Below, piece by piece: positions 10,754 to 21,619 of a stretch of DNA of 64,000 nt. How positions within the stretch are numbered: the stretch's first letter is position 1; the number at the start of each line of letters is the position of its first letter. Under the pieces are notes generated by a model. That model searched no databases, was not told where the DNA came from, and was given only the letters and a program-made list of their open reading frames with translations. Origin of the DNA: CAVQAH01 sp963784195 (GTDB lineage: Bacteria; Acidobacteriota; Vicinamibacteria; Vicinamibacterales; 2-12-FULL-66-21); assembly GCA_963784195.1 (NCBI GenBank), contig CAWARA010000020.1, forward strand, positions 372,001 through 436,000. The letters run 5' to 3'. The position numbers and the translations under genes were made by a program.

Positions 10754-11587
10754 TCACCGCGGCTTCGCCGGCGGCTTTGGCGGACCGGACGTGGCCGCGG
10801 CCTCTTCCAACTTTTCGTCCACGACGCTCGCGTGCCGCATGATTTTTATTCGCTGGTATCCATCGGGAATCTTCGCCGCAAACGTGTCGTCCGAAACCTG
10901 CGGCGACGTGTTCCAGTCGCGGTAAGCGACGCGGACCATCGGCTTGCCTGGCGCGTTCTTGTAGGTGAACTGGACCTGGACCGGGAGCCTGCGATCGTCC
11001 TGAGTGAGCCAGAGCTCCCAGTCGAGCATCGGCTGATGATACGAGAGGTGCTCGCACGACTTGTCGCCGATTTTCTGCACGTCGACCCACCCGCCGGTCG
11101 TATCGTCAGTCATCAGCGCTTCGTAGGGCGAACTGTAGAACAGGTCGGCTGTCGGCATCTGGATCGCGTATTCGGCCGAAAGGTAGTCCATGGCCGCGTC
11201 CATCGTATCGGGCATTGGACCCTTCGCCCAGACCTTTTCGCGGTGAGAGACGATCGTCAGCGACTTGCCATCGTACCAGGCGCTGCTGTCACGTTCGTCA
11301 TCACCCTTGCTGGTGAACGCCATTCCGTTGGGCCGGCGCACGGTAACCTGGCGAGTGGACTTGACTTCGCTCTTGGCTCCGGCCGAACTGACTCGTTCGC
11401 GGACCTCGTCGGCTGTGAACGAAAATGTCTGCGTTGCGGCCAGCGTCTGGCTCATCTGTCGCAGCATCCCGTCACCCTTCGCGCGGGCCTCCTCGGGAGT
11501 CAGCGGCTTAGGGGCCTGATTGCACCCGGCTCCAACCGCCAGCAATGTGGCCACAACGAGCGCCGGCGCCTGTCGTTTCATGCGCAT
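10754..11587 (-). CDS. DUF2092-like lipoprotein
   Basis: 277 residues with a type II signal peptide: MRMKRQAPALVVATLLAVGAGC, where Cys22 would be lipidated. The body (TFSFTADEVRERV, then STRQVTVRRPNGMAFTSKGD, AWYDGKSLTIV and WELWLTQDDRRLPVQVQFTY) matches the LolA/LppX-like half-barrel family often labelled DUF2092 (predicted periplasmic protein). These bind lipids or act in envelope quality control; no specific role is known. It heads a two-gene operon with the Asn-rich secreted protein. Confidence 0.75.
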   Translation of the reverse strand: MRMKRQAPALVVATLLAVGAGCNQAPKPLTPEEARAKGDGMLRQMSQTLAATQTFSFTADEVRERVSSAGAKSEVKSTRQVTVRRPNGMAFTSKGDDERDSSAWYDGKSLTIVSHREKVWAKGPMPDTMDAAMDYLSAEYAIQMPTADLFYSSPYEALMTDDTTGGWVDVQKIGDKSCEHLSYHQPMLDWELWLTQDDRRLPVQVQFTYKNAPGKPMVRVAYRDWNTSPQVSDDTFAAKIPDGYQRIKIMRHASVVDEKLEEAAATSGPPKPPAKPR

Positions 11588-11867
11588 AGTAATCCTCGTC
11601 CTTTGCGTCGACAGTCACAATATCCTTGCCAACCTCCGCCGCGATGGTCCGTCGAAAGAATCGGTGATTTAGACTGGCTTTCTGTTCGTTCGTCCGACCG
11701 TTGGGCCGCAGCATGGGGTTGCGGGCCACGGCGGACCGTGGGCAACTCCGTGGAATGCGTCGCGGGAGTCCTCGAGGTGAAGCTCAGAGGGGCGAAAGGC
11801 AGCGTGAAGGCTCGACGCGGCTACGCGCGTTAGCTGGAGACAAGACGGGATAAGACAGCTGAAGGGC

Positions 11868-11903
11868 AGTCGGCAATCGTCGACTGACTGACGACTGCCG
11901 ACT
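11868..11903 (-). terminator. Strong hairpin downstream of the DPP-IV gene; rest of 11588-11917 is empty
   Basis: Arms of 14 bases (AGTCGGCAATCGTC and GACGACTGCCGACT) pair with one mismatch around an 8-base loop. There is no U-tract, so it is either a non-canonical terminator of the minus-strand peptidase gene or a repeat. I see no gene in the remaining 330 bases between 11588 and 11917. Confidence 0.45.
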
Positions 11904-11917
11904 GTCTGACTCCCGGA

Positions 11918-14756
<2,839 letters not shown>

Positions 14757-14814
14757 GACTTTTCCTCCAGAAGCTCTCAGTTGTCAGCTGAAGACGTGCG
14801 GCAAAATAGCAGGT

Positions 14815-15736
14815 TTACAGATACTTGCGCAAATCGACGCGGCGCTTCCCCCCGGCCAGGCCCTTCCAGAGATCGCCGACCTTGGCGATGCGCGCCCGGA
14901 CGTTGTCCAGACGGAAATCCGCGATCGTGATGCCCTCGTCGATCTCGGCCCAAGTGACCGGCGTGGAGACCGATGCGACCGGCGTCGGGCGCACTGAATA
15001 GATCGAGGCCAGCGTTCTCCCCCAGGCGTTCTGGTTGTAGTCCACGAGCACCCGGCCACGGGGGCGCTTCGCGACCTTGTACTCGGCGGTCATCAGCTTC
15101 GAATTGCGGCGCGCCAGCTCGACGGCCAGGGCCTTGGCAAACGTCCAGACCTCCTTCTGATCCGGACCTCGGACGATGGGCACGTACACGTGGAGGCCGC
15201 GTGACCCGGTCGTCTTGACGAACGACGGCATCTTCAGCGTCTCGAGCGCGTCGTGGATCACCCGCGCCGGCCTCGAGCACGTTGGCCCACGTCGCGCCCT
15301 CGCCCGGATCCAGATCGAAATGCACGTAGTCCGGGCTGCCGACGTCGTCACACCGCGCATACCACTGATTCAGGTCGATGCACCCGAGGTTGATGACCCA
15401 CAGAAGCGACGGCACGTCGTCGATGACCGGAAAATCGATGATGCTCTCGGAGCCGTGATCGATCGGACAGATCCTGATCCAGTCGGGACGCGGGACCGGC
15501 GCCCGCTTCATGAAGAAGAACTCGCCGGCCGCGCCGTGCGGGTAGCGCTTCATGACCATCGCGCGGTCGCGGATGTGAGGCAGCAGCACCGTCGCGACGT
15601 CGGCGTAGTACTGAATCAGGTTGCCCTTGGTAATCCCGCGCTCGGGCCAGAAGAGCTTGTCGAGATTCGTCAGCCGGACCTCCCGGCCGTCCACTTTCAG
15701 ATTGACGTTCCCTTCGGCCGGAATGGTGATCCGCAT
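14815..15736 (-). CDS. LigD-type DNA polymerase/primase domain protein, frameshifted
   Basis: About 306 residues from the ATG at 15736. This is the stand-alone polymerase domain of bacterial NHEJ (archaeo-eukaryotic primase fold). Motifs: LTNLDKLFWPERGITKGNLI at the N-terminus, MKRYPHGAAGEFFFMKRAP, metal-binding Asp pair in YVHFDLDPGEG, KTTGSRGLHVYVPI and VLVDYNQNAWGRTLAS. The frame breaks near 15270-15276 (GAGGCCGGCGCGG). Removing one base gives VLEAARVIHDAL and restores the gene. No ligase domain and no ku gene are seen in this window, so a full NHEJ system is not shown. Confidence 0.88.
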
Positions 15737-15834
15737 CGCCAACGATGCCTATACTACGTCCTCGTCTCCTTCGCTTCGCGCGGGAAGGCGGAGCGACGGT
15801 TGTGCTGACGATCGATTCGAAGGGAGCTGGGGAT

Positions 15835-16289
15835 ATGCGACGCTGGTTCGCGCTCGTGACACTGACAGTCGTGCTTGGTCTCCTCGCCGCGGGTGTATCG
15901 GCTCAGCCTCCGTGGGCGCCGGCGCATGGAAAGAACCAGCCGGCATTTCAAGGCTACTGGATGGGAGTCGATCCCGTGGATGGCGGCGATGCACGACGCA
16001 GCCTCGTTCGGCTCGAGAACGGCCGATTCGCCCTGGCCGCGCGCGATACGGTGTTCACGCTGTGCGACGGTACCGAGCACGGCTTCGGCAGCTTCGACGA
16101 TGGCGTCGTCGTCGGACGGAACGTCCTGCAGTCGGATGCGCTCAGCTTCAGTGTTTCAACGTCAACGCCTCGGTCGTGCTCAGAGTCCGGTTCGAGCTGG
16201 TCAACAACAGCCTGATGAACGAGATCACGACGCGGCAGGATGGCACGCCCGTGAGCACGATTGTGTTCCACAGGGTGAGTCAGGAGTAG
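15835..16289 (+). CDS. Small secreted protein of unknown function, frameshifted
   Basis: The ATG at 15835 gives a signal peptide (MRRWFALVTLTVVLGLLAAG, then VSAQ). The mature part has FQGYWMGVDPVDGGDARRSL and LENGRFALAARDTVFTLCDG. The frame is lost near 16150. The other plus frame continues with NVNASVVLRVRFELVNNSLM and ends in TIVFHRVSQE at 16289, giving about 151 residues in all. The pattern suggests a small extracytoplasmic beta-rich domain; no family recognised. A neighbouring serine-hydrolase gene follows after 75 bases. Confidence 0.6.
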
Positions 16290-16364
16290 CTGTGGTCGAT
16301 GAGTACCCAGCGGTCTCGGCCTGTCGTGAAGCTAAAGTCGGACACTACGGGATCGGGAGTCAAC

Positions 16365-17546
16365 ATGAAGCACGCAATTCTCCTGGGAGTATTCCTTCTT
16401 CCAGCCGCAATCGGCGTTTCTGGGCCTGCCGCGCAGGATGGGACCGACGCGATCATCGCGCGGGTCGAGGGCGCACAGACACCCAATCGTCAAGGGTGGG
16501 ATCCGTATTCGTTGCGTGAGCTGATGGACCGTTTCGGTGTTCCTGGGGCCAGCATCGCCGTCATCAGGGACTATCAGATCCACTGGACGAAGGCCTACGG
16601 CACGGCCGATCAAACGACCAAGGCGCCGGTGACGGCAGACACGATGTTCCAGGCGGCGTCCATCAGCAAGCCGGTGACGGCACTGGCGGTGATGCGGCTG
16701 GTCGAGGCAGGCAAGCTGTCACTCGATGAAGACGTCAACAAATACCTGAAATCCTGGAAGGTTCCTGACAGCGAATTCACCCGGGGCCGGCCCGTGACGC
16801 TGCGCGCGCTCTTGAGCCACACCTCCGGCACGGGCGACGGCTTTGGCTTCCCAGGCTACCATCCGTCGGCCGAGCGCCCGACATTGCCGCAGATCCTCAA
16901 CGGCGAGAAGCCTTCGAACGTGGGTCGCGTCGTCTGGGAGCGTGCGCCATTCACCGCGTCCAAATACTCGGGCGGCGGGACCGTGATCGTCCAACTCGCA
17001 CTGACCGACGTCGTCGGCAAGCCGTTTCACGACATCATGCGCGAGCAGGTGCTCGAGCCTCTCGGGATGGCCAACAGCACTTTCGAACAGCCGCTGTCAC
17101 CGGAGCGTGACGTGAAGGCAGCCCGGGCGCACAACGGGCGCGGACGCGAAATGGACGCGAAATGGCACGTGTATCCCGAGCAGGCGCCGGCCGGGCTGTG
17201 GACGACCCCAACGGATCTGGCGAAGCTGGCGATCGAAGTGCAGAAGGCGTTGCGCGGTGAATCCCGCTTCCTCTCGCGCGCGGCCGCACAGGAAATGGTG
17301 ACGCCCGTCGGGACCGGCCCGTTTGCCGTCGGCTTCGCCATCGAGCGGCGGAACGAGGGATGGTATTTCTCCCATGGCGGAAGCAACTGGGGGTTTCAGT
17401 GCACGCTCATCGCGCATCGCCTGAAAGGCTATGGCGTCGTCGTGATGACCAACAGCGACACCGGCGGGCGCTTGAATGCCGAAGTCGAGGCGCGCGTGAT
17501 TGCCGCGTACAACTGGGACTCGCTCGACAAGCCAGTGCCCCGCTGA
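16365..17546 (+). CDS. Serine hydrolase of the beta-lactamase/class C family
   Basis: 393 residues from the ATG at 16365, with a signal peptide (MKHAILLGVFLLPAAIGVSG). The three penicillin-binding-type motifs are present: SISK (nucleophile Ser and Lys) in MFQAASISKPVTALAVMRLV, the Tyr motif in SKYSGGGT, and a C-terminal HGG in WYFSHGGSNWG. Such proteins can be D-aminopeptidases, esterases or carboxypeptidases rather than drug-resistance enzymes; substrate cannot be set. A decayed CCGGCT-type repeat lies just before the start (16323-16350). Confidence 0.88.
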   Translation: MKHAILLGVFLLPAAIGVSGPAAQDGTDAIIARVEGAQTPNRQGWDPYSLRELMDRFGVPGASIAVIRDYQIHWTKAYGTADQTTKAPVTADTMFQAASISKPVTALAVMRLVEAGKLSLDEDVNKYLKSWKVPDSEFTRGRPVTLRALLSHTSGTGDGFGFPGYHPSAERPTLPQILNGEKPSNVGRVVWERAPFTASKYSGGGTVIVQLALTDVVGKPFHDIMREQVLEPLGMANSTFEQPLSPERDVKAARAHNGRGREMDAKWHVYPEQAPAGLWTTPTDLAKLAIEVQKALRGESRFLSRAAAQEMVTPVGTGPFAVGFAIERRNEGWYFSHGGSNWGFQCTLIAHRLKGYGVVVMTNSDTGGRLNAEVEARVIAAYNWDSLDKPVPR

Positions 17547-17585
17547 GGGAGCCGTCACTGCGCTCGGCTTTCGTCCGACGCCAGC

Positions 17586-18251
17586 TTAGCGGATGCGGAC
17601 GCCGGATGCGAACGGCACGCGCGTGGCCGGGTCGAGCTTCGGCGGACGCTGTCCGTTGCGCACCGCGCCGGCCACCGGAACGTACCGCAGTTCATCGCCA
17701 GACGCCGCACTTCGGAGCATGAGGCCGCCGCGGCTCATGTCGCCGCGCCCGACGAAATCAATCGGGAAGAGCAGACGGTCGCCGAATATCGACAGCAGCA
17801 CGTCCACGTACTTCGACGATGCGATGCTGCCGAGCAGAACGACACCGCAGTCGGGTCCGATGTCCGTGGCGAGCGACCGCGCGCTCCGGTCGAGGGGCTT
17901 TCGATACGACGGGTTGTCGGCCGAAACGTCGACGCCCGCAAACTTGTTGATCACGCCGAGCGTGACGAGTGTGTCCGGAGTACGAAGCCCCGCATTCGGC
18001 GTGATGACGAACACGCCAGCGCCCGAGACAGGTGACTCGGGATCGGGTGGATGCCTGAACGCTGTCGAATACGCCAGCTTGCCCCGGAAGTACAAGCCAC
18101 TCAGAAAGCTGAACACTTCGCCGAGCGGCGCCCCCTGCCTTGTTCGCAGCCGCACCGCCAAGTCGAACGTCGCACGCTCGGACATCACGATGCGCGCACG
18201 CTTGCCGCCGCAGTTGGCGGGGGACAAGAGAAAAATGTGATGCGGGTACAC
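17586..18251 (-). CDS. Conserved-looking protein of unknown function
   Basis: About 221 residues using a GTG start at 18251. Upstream in-frame codons come from an inverted repeat and are excluded. It opens with VYPHHIFLLSPANCGGKRA, followed by FDLAVRLRTRQGAPLGEVFS and FLSGLYFRGKLAYSTAF. The body has CGVVLLGSIASSKYVDVLLS and LLFPIDFVGRGDMSRGGLML. No signal peptide, membrane helix or catalytic motif is obvious. The well-structured N-terminus looks like a real family, but I do not recognise it. Confidence 0.65.
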   Translation of the reverse strand: MYPHHIFLLSPANCGGKRARIVMSERATFDLAVRLRTRQGAPLGEVFSFLSGLYFRGKLAYSTAFRHPPDPESPVSGAGVFVITPNAGLRTPDTLVTLGVINKFAGVDVSADNPSYRKPLDRSARSLATDIGPDCGVVLLGSIASSKYVDVLLSIFGDRLLFPIDFVGRGDMSRGGLMLRSAASGDELRYVPVAGAVRNGQRPPKLDPATRVPFASGVRIR

Positions 18252-18272
18252 GCTGACTACAGGATACAGGAT

Positions 18273-18379
18273 GTCCGTGGTCCGTGGTCCGTGGTTCGTG
18301 TCTCGCTCGTAGCTCGAAGTGCTGGATCGGACTGTCGATTCGGCTCTTCGAGCCACGAGCCACGAACTACGAACCACGG
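18273..18379. repeat. Imperfect inverted repeat of CGTGG/CCACG units upstream of padR
   Basis: The left arm (about 18273-18320) is built of repeated TCCGTGG and TTCGTG units. The right arm (about 18344-18379) reads CGAGCCACGAGCCACGAACT followed by ACGAACCACGG. They pair over roughly 35 bases with several mismatches. It separates the divergent unknown gene (17586-18251) from padR. Confidence 0.6.
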
Positions 18380-18395
18380 CAAGCGAAGTTACGTA

Positions 18396-18441
18396 TTGAC
18401 ATTTATCCAACTCGGATATATCCAATATGGATAAATGTCAA
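18396..18441. promoter_or_regulatory. Putative PadR operator and promoter overlapping the padR start codon
   Basis: A perfect 14-bp inverted repeat, TTGACATTTATCCA (18396-18409) and TGGATAAATGTCAA (18428-18441), has an 18-bp spacer and holds a second, inner TATCCA-ATA-TGGATA palindrome (18419-18433). The left arm begins with a consensus -35 TTGACA; TATCCA at 18419-18424 is a candidate -10 with 17-bp spacing. The right arm covers the ATG at 18435. PadR proteins commonly bind AT-rich ATGT/ACAT palindromes and repress their own operon, which fits. No ribosome-binding site precedes the ATG. Confidence 0.75.
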
Positions 18442-18788
18442 AGCGAACTGAACCGTCGACGCCGTTGAAACCGGCGGCATTTCACATTCTGCTCACGTTG
18501 TCGGGCGGGCCGTGTCATGGCCTGGGCATCGCGGATGAGGTCGAAGAGATCACCGGAGGCGCGGTGCAGTTGCCTCCCGGAACGCTCTATCGATCGCTGA
18601 AGGAGATGACTGCCGGCGGCCTGATCCGCGAGACGCGCGCGCCGGAGTCGGATGCGGACCCGAGACGCCGCTATTACGCCATCACCGAGTCCGGCCGGGC
18701 CGCACTCCAGGCCGACGCAGCCCGCTATGACCGGCTGTCGCGTCTGGCGCGCAAGCGTGGCGTCCTCCCGGCGCAGGCCCAGTCGTGA
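18435..18788 (+). CDS. PadR-family transcriptional regulator
   Basis: 117 residues. Winged-helix fold with PAAFHILLTLSGGPCHGLGI, LPPGTLYRSLKEMTAGGLI (recognition helix) and RRRYYAITESGRAAL (wing), then a short helical dimerisation tail. It overlaps the ADOP permease start by a GTGA/TGATG junction. PadR next to an ADOP permease is a common acidobacterial pair, where the regulator probably controls the permease. The operator covers its own start codon, which predicts autorepression. Confidence 0.92.
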   Translation: MSKRTEPSTPLKPAAFHILLTLSGGPCHGLGIADEVEEITGGAVQLPPGTLYRSLKEMTAGGLIRETRAPESDADPRRRYYAITESGRAALQADAARYDRLSRLARKRGVLPAQAQS

Positions 18789-21511
18789 TGCACCTGCTCA
18801 GGATTCTTCTGCTCGGGTGTCCGCCAGGCTTCCGGCGTCAATACGGGCGGGAAATACTCGAGCTCTGCGAAACGCGACGACGGCGGCTCGTCGCGAACGG
18901 TGCGCCGCCGATGGCAGTGGCCAGGTTCTGGTGGCGTACCGTCGCTGACGTCAGCATGACGGCGGCCGCCGAGTGGCGGGACCTCGCCAGCGCGAGGCTC
19001 GCATCCAGGCCTTCTGAAACGCATCACAACACGCAGAGGCTCTCCATGTACGACAGGCTGACGCTCGACATCCGCGATGGCTTCAAACGTCTCGCCGGCA
19101 CGCCAGGTTTCACGGTTGCTGCGCTGACCATTCTGGCGCTCGGCATCGGGGCGAACGCCGCGATCTTCAGCGCGGTCGATGCGCTTGCGTTTCGTCCCTT
19201 GCCTTTCGCGCGGCCCCATGAGCTGGTCCACGTCTATCAGGATTCCGACGATGGGCGGCCATCGTCGAATGCGTATCCGGCGTACCTCGATGTCGCTGCG
19301 GTGACCGACCTGTTCTCGGGTGTCGGCGCCGTGATGCCCGAGGGGACGGCGACGCTCGTCACCGCATCCGGAGAAGCCGTCCTGCTCCACGTCGAGTTCG
19401 CGACGTCCTCATATCTTCCGGTACTCGGACTGCAGCCGTTCATGGGCAGATGGTTCGGCTCCACTGAGGATCATTCGGGCGCAGCCCCCGCAGCGGTCGT
19501 CAGCTATGACGCCTGGAGGCGTCGTTTCGGACGGGATCCGAACATCCTCGGGCAGACCGTCAGGCTGAGCGGCGCGACCGTCACGATCGTCGGCGTGGGA
19601 CCGGCGAACTACGACAGCGTCATACCAGGACTCGCTGCGGAATTCTGGCTCTCGATCTCCTCGCTCGGTCCCGTCGGGGGCGCGTTCCGCGGGGCTACGT
19701 TGACCAGCCGCGAGGATCATTGGTTCCAGATCGTCGCGCGGCTGAAGCCCGGCCGCACGGTCCAGGAAGCCCAGGCGGCCATGAACGTCATCGCCGAGCG
19801 GGTCGGCCGGGAGTTTCCCGAAACCGATCGTGGCCGGCGTATCACGGTCTTGCGCTCGAACGAGGTGCGGGTTCATCCGGAGATCGACGCCGTGCTGTTT
19901 CCGGCCGCCGGCCTCCCCATGCTTCTCGCCGGCCTCGTGCTCGTGGTGGCCTGCAGCAATCTGGCAAACCTCCTGCTCGTACGAGGCGCTGCACGCCGGC
20001 GCGAATTCGGTGTTCGTCTCGCGCTCGGCGCGAGCCGCGCGCAGCTCGTACGGGCGCTCCTCGTGGAAAGTGTGCTCCTGGCGGTCAGTGGCGGCGCCGC
20101 CGGCCTCCTGCTCGCGCAGTGGATGCTCACAGGGCTGGCCGCTGCCAGACTGCCGCTGCCGATGGTCTTTGCGCCGACATTCAGCGTGGACGCGCGCGTG
20201 ATGGTCTTCGGCATCGTGCTTTCGATGGTGACTGGTGTGGCGTTCGGTCTCTGGCCGGCGCTGGGCAGCACCCGCCGTGACGTCATCACATCGTTGAAGG
20301 ATGCGGGGGACGGGACGGAGCCGCGCCGTCGGAGCGCCACTGCAGTCCGTGGCGCGCTCATCGTCGTGCAGGTCGCGATCTCGCTGGCCCTTCTCACCGG
20401 CGGAGGCCTGCTGCTGCGAAGCGTGTTGGTGGCGTCGAGAATGAACCTCGGCTTCGACCCGGCTTCGGTAGCGGTGATGACGATCGATGTCGGCCAGGCA
20501 GGCCAGCGTGCGGAAGCGGGCGCGAGATTGATCGATGACATCCGCGACCGTGTGTCACGCCTGCCGGGTGTGGACCGTGTCGCCCTGGCATCCCGGATCC
20601 CATTGACGCCGTTCGGCCCGTCGACGTCACTCGTGCTCGACGAGCACGCGATTCATGCGCCCGCCGATCGCAGCGCGGAGATAGAGTTCACCGGGGTTAC
20701 GCCGGAGTACTTCGCCGCACTTCAGCTGCCCCTTCGTCACGGCCGGCTGTTCACCGATGCCGACCGCCGCGGTGCCGAGCCGGTCGCGGTCGTCAGCGAA
20801 GCCATGGCTCGTCGCTTCTGGGGCACGTCGGACATCGTCGATCGTCGGTACCGTCACGAAGGCCAAGCGGACACGTGGGTGAGGATCGTCGGAGTCGTCG
20901 GCGACGTCCCCATTCAATCTCCGGGAGAGACGCCACGGCCATTCCTCTACCGTCCGGTCGCGCAACGCATGCTGAACACGGCAACGCTCGTGGTCCGGAC
21001 GTCGGGCTCTCCGTCAACCGTTCTCCCCCTCATGCGAAACGAGGTGCGATCGATCAATCCCCTGATTCCGATGATGGACGTCGGCACCATGGAGGATCAC
21101 ATCCAGCGATCGCTGGTGCTGCCAAGGACAGCCATGCAACTGCTGCTGGGGTTTGCTGTGCTGGCCGTTGCGCTGGCGTGCGTTGGCGTGTACTCGGTCG
21201 TCGCATTCAGCGTGGCACGAAGGCGACGCGAAATGGGCGTGCGGATGGCAGTCGGGGCGTCGAGCCGTCAGGTCACGAGACTCGTTGTTCGCGAGATGAT
21301 GACTCTTGTCGGAATCGGCACTGCGATCGGAGTGGTGCTCGCCGGCCTGCTCGCGCCGGCGCTGAGAAGTCTCCTGGTGGGAGTGCAACCGTTCGATGCG
21401 GTTACGTTCATCGGCGTGGGCGCGATGATCGTGCTGGTCGCAGCGATCTCGACCTGGCTCCCTGCGCGGCAGGCTGGCCGCGCCGACCTCGCAGCGATCC
21501 TGCGGACCTGA
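18785..21511 (+). CDS. ADOP-family ABC transporter permease with N-terminal prefix domain
   Basis: 908 residues, intact. The start is GTG 18785 or ATG 18788, both overlapping the padR stop. An N-terminal prefix (PPGFRRQYGREILELCETRR) typical of the family precedes the first TM (TPGFTVAALTILALGIGANA), a MacB-like periplasmic core, FtsX block 1 with ARRREFGVRLALGASRAQLV, a second periplasmic domain and FtsX block 2 with ARRRREMGVRMAVGASSRQV. The C-terminus RADLAAILRT is the usual ADOP ending. No ATPase gene is adjacent, so it must recruit one from elsewhere or act otherwise. Confidence 0.93.
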   Translation: MMHLLRILLLGCPPGFRRQYGREILELCETRRRRLVANGAPPMAVARFWWRTVADVSMTAAAEWRDLASARLASRPSETHHNTQRLSMYDRLTLDIRDGFKRLAGTPGFTVAALTILALGIGANAAIFSAVDALAFRPLPFARPHELVHVYQDSDDGRPSSNAYPAYLDVAAVTDLFSGVGAVMPEGTATLVTASGEAVLLHVEFATSSYLPVLGLQPFMGRWFGSTEDHSGAAPAAVVSYDAWRRRFGRDPNILGQTVRLSGATVTIVGVGPANYDSVIPGLAAEFWLSISSLGPVGGAFRGATLTSREDHWFQIVARLKPGRTVQEAQAAMNVIAERVGREFPETDRGRRITVLRSNEVRVHPEIDAVLFPAAGLPMLLAGLVLVVACSNLANLLLVRGAARRREFGVRLALGASRAQLVRALLVESVLLAVSGGAAGLLLAQWMLTGLAAARLPLPMVFAPTFSVDARVMVFGIVLSMVTGVAFGLWPALGSTRRDVITSLKDAGDGTEPRRRSATAVRGALIVVQVAISLALLTGGGLLLRSVLVASRMNLGFDPASVAVMTIDVGQAGQRAEAGARLIDDIRDRVSRLPGVDRVALASRIPLTPFGPSTSLVLDEHAIHAPADRSAEIEFTGVTPEYFAALQLPLRHGRLFTDADRRGAEPVAVVSEAMARRFWGTSDIVDRRYRHEGQADTWVRIVGVVGDVPIQSPGETPRPFLYRPVAQRMLNTATLVVRTSGSPSTVLPLMRNEVRSINPLIPMMDVGTMEDHIQRSLVLPRTAMQLLLGFAVLAVALACVGVYSVVAFSVARRRREMGVRMAVGASSRQVTRLVVREMMTLVGIGTAIGVVLAGLLAPALRSLLVGVQPFDAVTFIGVGAMIVLVAAISTWLPARQAGRADLAAILRT

Positions 21512-21519
21512 ACCGAACC

Positions 21520-21607
21520 GGGGTCAGATCTTGTTTCGTGCACGGTTGTCCGGTTCGGGTGACATCACCAACAGAGGACAATCGCGCACGAAACAAGATC
21601 TGACCCC
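21520..21607. repeat. Perfect 22-bp inverted repeat (GGGGTCAGATC family)
   Basis: Arms at 21520-21541 and 21586-21607 are exact reverse complements (GGGGTCAGATCTTGTTTCGT then GC). They flank 44 bases that contain a further TTGTC/GACAA pair. It lies between convergent genes (ADOP and M14). The same GGGGTCAGA...TCTGACCCC theme recurs at 22575-22598. This looks like a REP/MITE-type mobile repeat that may also end transcription of both genes. Confidence 0.8.
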
Positions 21608-21619
21608 TACCCACCCACC

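Noticed and set aside
14815..15736. Full NHEJ system
   Set aside because: Only the polymerase domain is present here; no ku or ligase domain was found in the window.
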